The notes under the pieces are model-generated. The model did no database searches and was not told the DNA's origin. It was given only the letters and a program-made list of their open reading frames with translations. A stretch of 6,914 nt of DNA from Chloroflexia bacterium (GTDB taxonomy: Bacteria > Chloroflexota > Chloroflexia > Thermomicrobiales > CFX8). Of the stretch, positions 1 through 5,048 are shown in pieces. How positions within the stretch are numbered: the stretch's first letter is position 1; each line of letters begins with the position of its first letter. The position numbers were made by a program, and so were the translations under genes. The DNA is taken from the NCBI GenBank assembly GCA_013696045.1, contig JACCZH010000331.1:1-6914 (forward strand). Direction: 5' to 3'.

Positions 1-1374
1 TTCACTCGCGCGGTCATGAACTCGAACAACATCGATCGGCTCATCACTCCAAGCCAGGCCGCGGTTGACCGCGCTATGGCTCGATCCTTCGGGGTCTCGG
101 CCAGCAGTGCCGGCATGCAGGAAATGATGAGCAGCGCGAATGCAGTGCTCGTTGTCGGGCCGAGCGTTGGCAAGACTGAGCCGGTGGCATCCTACTGGCT
201 GTACTGGGCGCAACGCTATCGGGAAGCAGCGATGCTTGTTGTGTCGAGCGAGCACCAGCCCCTCGCCGAGCGATCGAACCACTGGCTGCCGGCAAAGCAA
301 GGCGCCGAAGGTGACGTTCTACGCGCTATGATGCGAGTGATCGTCGAGGAATGTTTGGCTGCGCCTGGCATCACGACGGCGGATCTGGACCGTCTCGGAG
401 GCAACGTCGACATAGACACCGTCGCTTTGATGGCCGGGGTTGATCCAATCGAGCTTCGCGCCTGCGCGATCCTTTATGCCACCGGCGGCAAGGGCAAGAG
501 CGAGGAAGAGAACGCTGAATATCCGGCCAGCGCAATCTGGCACACGGTCGCCGCCAACACGGTCGGCAACAGTGAAGATACTGTCATTGCCGCCAACAAC
601 CTTGCGATTGCCTGCGGTAACATCGGCAGACCGGGTGGCGGCGTTATGGCACTTCGTCTCAACGCCAACTTCCAGGGCTCAACCGACGTAGGATGTCACC
701 CCGGCTGGCTGCCAGGTGGCGCGGAGGTTAGCGATGTCACTGCTCGTGCCGGGTTTGAGGAGGTGTGGTCCACGCGCTGGAATGAAAGCGCGGTCTCCCA
801 GAACGGATTCAAGACCGTGCGCGAGCTCCCAGGTGAGCCTGGGGTTTCGATAGTCGATCTCGCCGGCGCTATCAATCCGGGCCGGATTACGGCAATGTAC
901 ATCTCGGCGCAATCTCATTACTGGGCAGGTCCAATTGATCCTGCGTTGCTCCAGGCATTGGCAAAGCTCGACTTTCTTGTCGTTGAAGATGCGTTCGAAA
1001 GCGACCTCACGAGGTTGGCCCATGTTGTGCTGCCCGCTGCGATGTATCTCGAAAAGGACGGCACGTTCACCAACATGGATCGCACCGTGCAACGTGTGCG
1101 TCTCGCAGTCGATGCTCCCGGCGAAGCAAAATCATCGCTCTGGTTTATGGGTGAGATCGCCCGCCGTCTTGGCTATAGCATTAATACCGATAATGTCTCG
1201 GCAATCCTAGATGAGATCGGCGCGTTCGTTCCGGCGTACGCGGGGATCTCTTTCCCACGGCTTGAGCGCGGAGGCATCCAGTGGCCCGTGAAGAACTTTG
1301 GTTCCGACCCATCAGTCCATCTCTCAATCGGTAACGGGATCGCGCCCGAGCAGGTGCAGATAATTGCCGACTGA
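1..1374 (+). CDS. nuoG: NuoG/FdhF-like molybdopterin-fold oxidoreductase subunit, 3' part (5' end outside window)
   Basis: The reading frame is open from base 1 (FTRAV...) to a TGA at 1372-1374, so the N-terminal part, where NuoG-type proteins carry their iron-sulfur clusters, lies upstream; the ATG at 16 is internal. The 457 visible residues match the molybdopterin domain of the formate dehydrogenase H / NuoG family. They include a SNNID segment at residues 8-12, a GNIGRPGGGV motif near residue 205 (family form GNIGRPGTGV) and a C-terminal stretch with VVLPAAMYLEKDGTFTN (known family form LP...EKDGTFTN). The catalytic part is degenerate: after NNID the family's [Cys/Sec]-His is replaced by RLITPSQA, the usual DPR nucleotide contact reads SSE, and RGQNN reads RLNAN. 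I infer a structural complex I subunit rather than an active formate dehydrogenase. The nuoI gene follows after 31 nt, which supports this. Alternative: accessory subunit of another Mo-enzyme-derived complex. Confidence 0.8.
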   Translation, partial: FTRAVMNSNNIDRLITPSQAAVDRAMARSFGVSASSAGMQEMMSSANAVLVVGPSVGKTEPVASYWLYWAQRYREAAMLVVSSEHQPLAERSNHWLPAKQGAEGDVLRAMMRVIVEECLAAPGITTADLDRLGGNVDIDTVALMAGVDPIELRACAILYATGGKGKSEEENAEYPASAIWHTVAANTVGNSEDTVIAANNLAIACGNIGRPGGGVMALRLNANFQGSTDVGCHPGWLPGGAEVSDVTARAGFEEVWSTRWNESAVSQNGFKTVRELPGEPGVSIVDLAGAINPGRITAMYISAQSHYWAGPIDPALLQALAKLDFLVVEDAFESDLTRLAHVVLPAAMYLEKDGTFTNMDRTVQRVRLAVDAPGEAKSSLWFMGEIARRLGYSINTDNVSAILDEIGAFVPAYAGISFPRLERGGIQWPVKNFGSDPSVHLSIGNGIAPEQVQIIAD

Positions 1375-1405
1375 CCGCGCCTTCAGAAAGGTGGCTCGAT
1401 AACCG

Positions 1406-1837
1406 ATGCTGAACGAATTCAAGGGTTTTGCGGTCACGCTCAAGCGTCTCCTGCGAAAGCCAGAGACAATTGAGTATCCAGACGTGAAACGCGATATGGC
1501 CGGCCGCTTCAGAGGACTGCCATCGTTGCGCGCCGACCCTGAGACCGGCGAAGCGCTGTGCGTTGCCTGTGGGCTGTGCGCTCGCATCTGTCCCACATCC
1601 TGCCTTGAAATGCACGTTGTCCCGTCTGAAGAGGGCGACCGTGAGCTTGGCGAATTTATCCTTCGCTCTGGCCGCTGTCTGTTCTGCGGAATGTGCGCCC
1701 AGGTTTGCCCTGTGGACGCGATTACCATGAGCAAGCAGTATGAGCTATCGACCCAGGAACGCGACGGCTTGATCTATACCAAGACCGAGCTGGCGCGCTT
1801 CGGAGAGCAGGATCCCGACTGGTGGGCGCAGGTGTAA
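1406..1837 (+). CDS. nuoI: NADH-quinone oxidoreductase subunit I (8Fe ferredoxin-type)
   Basis: A 143-residue protein with two classical 4Fe-4S motifs of the form CxxCxxCxxxCP: Cys 52, 55, 58, 62 (CVACGLCARICP) and Cys 91, 94, 97, 101 (CLFCGMCAQVCP). Spacing between the clusters and the N-terminal segment FKGFAVTLKRLLRKPETIEYP are typical of NuoI, the peripheral-arm subunit that carries clusters N6a and N6b and passes electrons towards the quinone site at the membrane. Length is at the short end for the family. The ATG at 1406 is preceded by a purine-rich GAAAGGTGG at about 1386-1394. It lies 31 nt downstream of the NuoG-like gene and is probably co-transcribed with it. nuoH, which usually sits between nuoG and nuoI, is absent here. 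The C-terminal acidic/aromatic end (DPDWWAQV) looks intact. Confidence 0.9.
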   Translation: MLNEFKGFAVTLKRLLRKPETIEYPDVKRDMAGRFRGLPSLRADPETGEALCVACGLCARICPTSCLEMHVVPSEEGDRELGEFILRSGRCLFCGMCAQVCPVDAITMSKQYELSTQERDGLIYTKTELARFGEQDPDWWAQV

Positions 1838-1870
1838 ACGCGAACCGCGCATACGTTGTCGAAGGATTCC

Positions 1871-1899
1871 AGGGCGTTCGGGTTTTGACCGGGCGCCCT
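1871..1899 (+). terminator. Possible terminator hairpin after nuoI
   Basis: An inverted repeat AGGGCG (1871-1876) / CGCCCT (1894-1899) encloses a 17-nt loop that can form a short inner GGT/ACC stem. It lies 34 nt after the nuoI stop. No proper T-tract follows (TCGTCGTG), so intrinsic termination is uncertain. It overlaps the -35 box of the putative ALDH promoter. Confidence 0.3.
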
Positions 1900-1913
1900 T
1901 CGTCGTGTATGTT
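1885..1913 (+). promoter_or_regulatory. Putative sigma70-type promoter for the ALDH gene
   Basis: TTGACC at 1885-1890 (5/6 match to TTGACA) and TATGTT at 1908-1913 (4/6 match to TATAAT) are separated by exactly 17 bp. Transcription would begin near 1920, giving a leader of about 55-60 nt before the GTG start at 1977. The site lies in the only gap between nuoI and the ALDH gene. Prediction from sequence only. Confidence 0.4.
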
Positions 1914-1961
1914 GCAGATCTGAGACTGAGCCGGCATCTTCATGCATATTTCAGACAACGC

Positions 1962-1968
1962 AAAGGAG
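1962..1968 (+). promoter_or_regulatory. Ribosome binding site deciding the ALDH start
   Basis: AAAGGAG is a strong Shine-Dalgarno sequence 8 nt upstream of the GTG at 1977. It favours this GTG over the in-frame ATG at 1905, which would add 24 residues unlike the family and would remove the putative promoter from non-coding DNA. Confidence 0.8.
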
Positions 1969-1976
1969 CGAAAACC

Positions 1977-3401
1977 GTGGCAAAGGAATATCCAATCTAC
2001 TGTGGTGGCGAGTGGCGCACGGGTGGCAAACCGCTTGAGATCAAGAACCCGTTCAACGACGAGGTAGTCGGCACAACCTCATACGCGACCGGACAAGATC
2101 TCGAAGACGCTATTGAGCGCGCTGAAACGGTTTTCTGTAACGGCGGCCAAATACCGGCCTACGAGCGTGCTGGCTACCTAACAAAGATTGCAGACCAGAT
2201 GCATGCGCGCCGCGACGAGCTGGCCGGGCTCATCACCGCGGAAGCCGGCAAACCGCTTCGTGACTCAAGGGTCGAAGTTGACCGGGGCGTCTTCACAATG
2301 CGGTTGGCAGCCGAGGAAGCCCAGAGAATGACCGGCGAACAGATCCCACTCGATCTGATGCCGGCGTCCCAGGGCCGCTTCGGCATAACGCGCAAAGTCC
2401 CAATTGGCCCAATCGCCGGGATTTCACCGTTCAATTTTCCATTGAACCTTGCACTCCACAAACTTGGTCCCGCTCTCGCCTCTGGGAATCCACTTATCCT
2501 CAAGCCACCGACACGCGACCCTTTAACGATGCTTGCTGTCGCGGAGATGGTCCACGAAGCGGGTGTTCCGGCCGGCATGGTTTCGATCATGCCGATGGAC
2601 CGTGACCTCGGCGACAAGCTCGTCACCGACGAACGCTTCAAACTTCTCACCTTCACAGGATCTCCGGACGTGGGTTGGGACATGAAGAGTCGCGCCGGCA
2701 AGAAGAAGGTCGTCCTTGAGTTGGGCGGCAACGCGGGAGTTATCGTTGACCGCGACGCTAACCTCGATTTTGCCGTTGGACGCATCCTTACCGGATCGTT
2801 TGCCTACGCCGGCCAGGTCTGTATTTCCGTCCAGCGCGCCTATATCCATCGTGACGTCTTCGACACTGTCGTAGATGGCCTCATCGAGGCGGCCGGCAAC
2901 GTCAAGATGGGAGACCCGGCAGACGAGACGACCGAGCTTGGGCCCATGATCGACGAGAAAGCCGTTGCGCGCATTCACGAATGGGTACAGGCGGCGGAAT
3001 CGGAAGGGGCAACCGTCCACAGTGGAGGAAAGCCGGATGGGCGCTTCTACCCGCCCACGATTCTCTCCGGAGTCAGCCGCGACTCCTTTGTCTGCACACG
3101 CGAAGCGTTCGCGCCGATCGTGATTCTGTTCCCGTTCGATGATTGGTCGGCAGGCCTCGATCAGATCAACGACTCGGTCTTTGGTCTCCAGGCGGGAGTC
3201 TTCACAGACAAACTGGAGCACGCGCTCATGGCCTTCGACAAGCTTGATGTCGGTGGCGTCATCCTGAACGACATACCGACCTACCGCATCGACCACATGC
3301 CCTACGGCGGCGTCAAAGATTCCGGCCTGAGCCGCGAAGGACTGCGCTATGCGATTGACGACATGACCGAGACACGCTTGCTGGTCATCAACCGGCCTTA
3401 G
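1977..3401 (+). CDS. NAD(P)-dependent aldehyde dehydrogenase
   Basis: A 474-residue member of the aldehyde dehydrogenase superfamily, which oxidises an aldehyde to the carboxylate with NAD(P)+ in the cytoplasm. The full catalytic set is present: Asn153 in SPFNFPLN, Lys176 in LKPPTRDP, the cofactor turn FTGSPDVG (226-233), Glu248 in LELGGNA, and the nucleophile Cys282 in GQVCISVQR. The C-terminal REAFAPIV and PYGGVKDSG segments are also normal. Length equals that of a complete family member. GKKKVVLELGGNA and FGLQAGVFT resemble the lactaldehyde/GapN-like branch (ALDH families 21 and y4uC), so the physiological aldehyde cannot be named. The GTG start at 1977 is chosen for its strong SD and because homologues begin near this point. 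The gene appears monocistronic, with its own promoter upstream, and its stop overlaps that of the convergent nfo gene. Confidence 0.93.
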   Translation: MAKEYPIYCGGEWRTGGKPLEIKNPFNDEVVGTTSYATGQDLEDAIERAETVFCNGGQIPAYERAGYLTKIADQMHARRDELAGLITAEAGKPLRDSRVEVDRGVFTMRLAAEEAQRMTGEQIPLDLMPASQGRFGITRKVPIGPIAGISPFNFPLNLALHKLGPALASGNPLILKPPTRDPLTMLAVAEMVHEAGVPAGMVSIMPMDRDLGDKLVTDERFKLLTFTGSPDVGWDMKSRAGKKKVVLELGGNAGVIVDRDANLDFAVGRILTGSFAYAGQVCISVQRAYIHRDVFDTVVDGLIEAAGNVKMGDPADETTELGPMIDEKAVARIHEWVQAAESEGATVHSGGKPDGRFYPPTILSGVSRDSFVCTREAFAPIVILFPFDDWSAGLDQINDSVFGLQAGVFTDKLEHALMAFDKLDVGGVILNDIPTYRIDHMPYGGVKDSGLSREGLRYAIDDMTETRLLVINRP

Positions 3402-3409
3402 CTGACCAG
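3381..3409. terminator. Inverted repeat spanning the convergent ALDH/nfo stops
   Basis: CTGGTCA (3381-3387) and TGACCAG (3403-3409) form a perfect 7-bp stem around a 15-nt loop. The loop contains both stop codons (TAG of ALDH at 3399-3401; TAA of nfo, complement of 3398-3400). As a bidirectional terminator it would serve both convergent genes, but neither side has a T-tract, so it may act as an RNA end-protecting hairpin or be coincidental. Confidence 0.3.
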
Positions 3410-4246
3410 GGAACGCAACAACGCAAGCGCTGCTCGATCCTCTGCCAGGTCGTCACCCTTGTCTGTCTCGAGCAGCGCCGGTTTGCCGTCGAACCGGCTG
3501 TCGTTCATGAAGTTGCGGAAACCCTCCGAACCAATGCAACCCTGACCAATCAGGTGATGGCGATCTTTCTTCGAACCAAGCTCTTCCTTGGCATCATTAA
3601 AGTGTAACGCCTCAATTTGCGTAAGTCCGACAATCCGGTCGAATTCACTCATGGTCGATTCGTAGGTTTCCGGCGTACGAATGTCGTAACCAGCCACGAA
3701 GACGTGGCAGGTGTCGAAACACACGCCCAACCGCTCCGATGCAGCCGTGTTCTCTAACAGGTACGCCAGATCTTCAAATGTAGAACCCAGATTCGTGCCC
3801 TGTCCAGCGGTCGTCTCCAGTAACGTGCGAACCGTGTAGCCGGGCAGATCGCTGTGCACCTGTTCGAGGGCGGTCACGATCCTGTCCAGGCCCGCCTCGC
3901 GTCCTGAGCCGGTGTGCGAGCCAGGGTGAGTAACGAGGAAAGGAATCCCCAGCCGCTCGCAGCGCTCAAGCTCATCTTTGAAGGCCGCAATTGACTTGTC
4001 CCACAGATCGTCCTTCGGCGACGCCAGGTTGATCAGGTACGAATCGTGAGCGACGACCCCTTTGAGCCCAGCCTCTGCATAGCGCGTTCGGAAACGTTCC
4101 GCGTCTTCGTCGGAAAGCGGTTTGGCGTTCCACTGTCGCTGGTTCTTGGTAAAGACCTGCACCGCGTCGGATTCAACACTAACTGCGTGGTCGATCGCCT
4201 TGTCCACGCCACCGGAGATCGACATGTGCGCCCCAAGCCAAAGCAT
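3398..4246 (-). CDS. nfo: Endonuclease IV (AP endonuclease)
   Basis: A 282-residue complete endonuclease IV, a TIM-barrel enzyme that cuts 5' of abasic sites and removes blocked 3' ends in base excision repair. All nine trinuclear-zinc ligands of the E. coli Nfo pattern can be placed: His67 (AHDSYLINLASP), His107 (THPGSH), Glu144 (LLETTAGQG), Asp178 and His181 (FDTCH), His215 (HFND), Asp228 and His230 (DRHH), and Glu260 (LLETDK). The start LGAHMSISGG is typical. The ATG at 4244-4246 has an AGAGGAG ribosome binding site 5 nt away. The gene follows the Spx/ArsC-like selenoprotein candidate after only 13 nt, so the two are almost certainly co-transcribed. Its stop overlaps the convergent ALDH stop by four bases. 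Confidence 0.96.
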   Translation of the reverse strand: MLWLGAHMSISGGVDKAIDHAVSVESDAVQVFTKNQRQWNAKPLSDEDAERFRTRYAEAGLKGVVAHDSYLINLASPKDDLWDKSIAAFKDELERCERLGIPFLVTHPGSHTGSGREAGLDRIVTALEQVHSDLPGYTVRTLLETTAGQGTNLGSTFEDLAYLLENTAASERLGVCFDTCHVFVAGYDIRTPETYESTMSEFDRIVGLTQIEALHFNDAKEELGSKKDRHHLIGQGCIGSEGFRNFMNDSRFDGKPALLETDKGDDLAEDRAALALLRSLVS

Positions 4247-4251
4247 CTGTT

Positions 4252-4258
4252 CTCCTCT
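4252..4258 (-). promoter_or_regulatory. Ribosome binding site of nfo
   Basis: On the minus strand this reads AGAGGAG, 5 nt before the nfo ATG. It lies in the 13-nt gap directly after the stop codon of the upstream gene, fitting translation coupling within one mRNA. Confidence 0.7.
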
Positions 4259-4259
4259 C

Positions 4260-4619
4260 TTAACCTTCAGTTTCTTGAATGAATTGCGCTAGATCACTCT
4301 TCTTGCCGCCGATCGCATGAGCGCCGTTGCCAACCAGTAAGGGACGCCGGATCAAAGTCGGCTCGGCAACCATCTCCTGGATAAGCTCTTCAGCAGTGAA
4401 CCTTTCGATCTCGTCACGACGGGCCTGATACGCACGCGACCGCGTCGATAACACGTCGCGCGGAGTCACGCCCATGGATGCCAAGAGCTCTCGCAGTTCA
4501 CTTGAACTGAATCGGTTACCGAAATAGTCCCGCCGCTCATATTCAACCCCTGCTTCGCCAAGGAACTCCTCAGCCTTTTTACAGCCAGTTCAGGTTGGAT
4601 GAACGTAGATCGTTACCAT
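4260..4619 (-). CDS. Spx/ArsC-like thioredoxin-fold protein, probable selenoprotein with in-frame TGA (Sec10)
   Basis: Read from the ATG at 4617-4619 to the TAA at 4260-4262, this frame gives 119 codons, the normal length for the ArsC/Spx/YffB group of thioredoxin-fold reductases. It starts MVTIYVHPT, then has one in-frame TGA (4590-4592), then TGCKKAEEFL. Family members read MVTxYxxPxCTxC here, so the TGA sits exactly on the first Cys of CxxC (Cys10 in Spx; the nucleophilic Cys in ArsC). The rest is intact: STRSRAY at 58-64 and LIRRPLLV at 89-96, both hallmark family segments. A SECIS-like hairpin follows the TGA. I read the motif as Sec10-Thr-Gly-Cys13, a selenol/thiol redox centre. Substrate is unknown: arsenate, a disulfide or peroxide are possible, and an Spx-like regulator is less likely. 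A purine-rich AAGAAGGGG lies about 10 nt before the ATG. nfo follows after 13 nt. Alternatives: nonsense mutation or sequencing error; a standard gene call would keep only the part downstream of the TGA. Confidence 0.78.
4557..4574 (-). promoter_or_regulatory. Candidate bacterial SECIS element
   Basis: On the minus-strand mRNA, GCUGAGG-AGUU-CCUUGGC folds into an uninterrupted 7-bp stem (G-C, C-G, U-G, G-U, A-U, G-C, G-C) with a four-base apical loop AGUU. The loop starts 22 nt after the UGA and has G as its second base followed by U. These features match the known bacterial SECIS pattern: stem in the coding region just after UGA, small loop with a G in the first two positions, and a spacing of roughly 16-37 nt. 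SelB would bind it to insert selenocysteine. Two wobble pairs weaken the lower stem. Confidence 0.65.
4590..4592 (-). other. In-frame TGA, likely selenocysteine codon
   Basis: TGA at codon 10 of the Spx/ArsC-like gene, replacing the conserved redox Cys; the frame is open on both sides with family-consistent residues. TGA is one base from TGC/TGT, so a point nonsense mutation is the main alternative. Confidence 0.7.
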
Positions 4620-4745
4620 GCCACTGCGGCCCCTTCTTGCTTGATGCGCTACCTGTACGGACACTTTTCCGGGCAGTGTATCATCCATTTGACTGGAGTC
4701 ACGAGGTTCAACTGCTCTGCTGACACGGAAAAGGTGCTTTCGACG
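4620..4745. promoter_or_regulatory. Divergent intergenic region between the selenoprotein-nfo and P-loop-rmlD-GT units
   Basis: These 126 bases separate two start codons pointing away from each other, so promoters for both units are expected here. For the + strand, TATCAT at 4679-4684 is a 5/6 match to a -10 box, but no good -35 lies 16-18 bp upstream. On the - strand only weak matches are visible. No operator-like palindrome was found. Confidence 0.35.
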
Positions 4746-5033
4746 ATGAAAACGGTGCTCTTGACTGGGATGTCGGGAACCGGCAAGTCCATGCTGATCT
4801 GCGAGCTCGCCGCGCGCGGCTACAAGGCGATTGATGCGGATAGCGACGAGTGGTCCGAATGGGTAAACGTGACCGGCGACGGACCGGAGGGTCCGGACGC
4901 TGGCCGGGATTGGGTCTGGCGTGAAGACTGCATCCAGAGCCTCATGGTGATTGAAGACGCCGACATCTTGTTCATCAGCGGATGTGCGTCGATCCAGGGC
5001 ACGTTCGGGCACCTTGCTTGTGCCCTGGGGTAA
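4746..5033 (+). CDS. P-loop kinase/ATPase (shikimate/adenylate kinase-like), probably C-terminally truncated
   Basis: A 95-residue product starting MKTVLLTG, with a Walker A motif GMSGTGKS at 8-15, a conserved DxDEWSEWV region near 31-40, WVWRED at 56-61, and a second beta strand ADILFISGCAS at 72-82. This matches the N-terminal half of small AAA/P-loop nucleotide kinases of about 180 residues, in which the text continues NQGKFY...FD.IVLLSAP and a lid/helical part. Here it diverges after CASIQGTF into GHLACALG and a stop, so about half of the protein is missing and no frame restores it before the next gene. The Thr/Ser usually after GKS is Met. The start at 4746 is chosen because the protein family begins with this strand; ATG 4599 would overlap the divergent gene. 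Probably a decaying gene or a deletion product. Confidence 0.6.
   Translation: MKTVLLTGMSGTGKSMLICELAARGYKAIDADSDEWSEWVNVTGDGPEGPDAGRDWVWREDCIQSLMVIEDADILFISGCASIQGTFGHLACALG
4994..5028. repeat. Perfect 9-bp inverted repeat at the 3' end of the P-loop gene
   Basis: CCAGGGCAC (4994-5002) and GTGCCCTGG (5020-5028) are exact reverse complements. The inner copy GGGCAC (5007-5012) can also pair with GTGCCC (5020-5025), so two alternative hairpins are possible. It covers the exact point at which the P-loop protein departs from its family. There is no T-tract, so a standard terminator is unlikely. Confidence 0.6.
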
Positions 5034-5048
5034 TGGTGGAAAGAAGCA

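Noticed and set aside
679..1092. A 137-codon minus-strand frame opposite the NuoG-like gene
   Set aside because: Antisense shadow of a conserved coding region, with no ribosome binding site or motif recognised.
1905..1976. An N-terminal extension of the aldehyde dehydrogenase from ATG 1905
   Set aside because: The residues do not match the family, and a strong AAAGGAG precedes the GTG at 1977.
2523..3296. A long minus-strand frame (257 codons) opposite the ALDH gene
   Set aside because: It is antisense of a clearly real, fully conserved ALDH and shows no recognisable motif; a codon-bias shadow.
4260..4484. A short 74-residue version of the ArsC-like gene starting at a TTG codon
   Set aside because: It lacks the whole redox N-terminus, has no ribosome binding site, and the same frame continues upstream with family-matching residues through the TGA.
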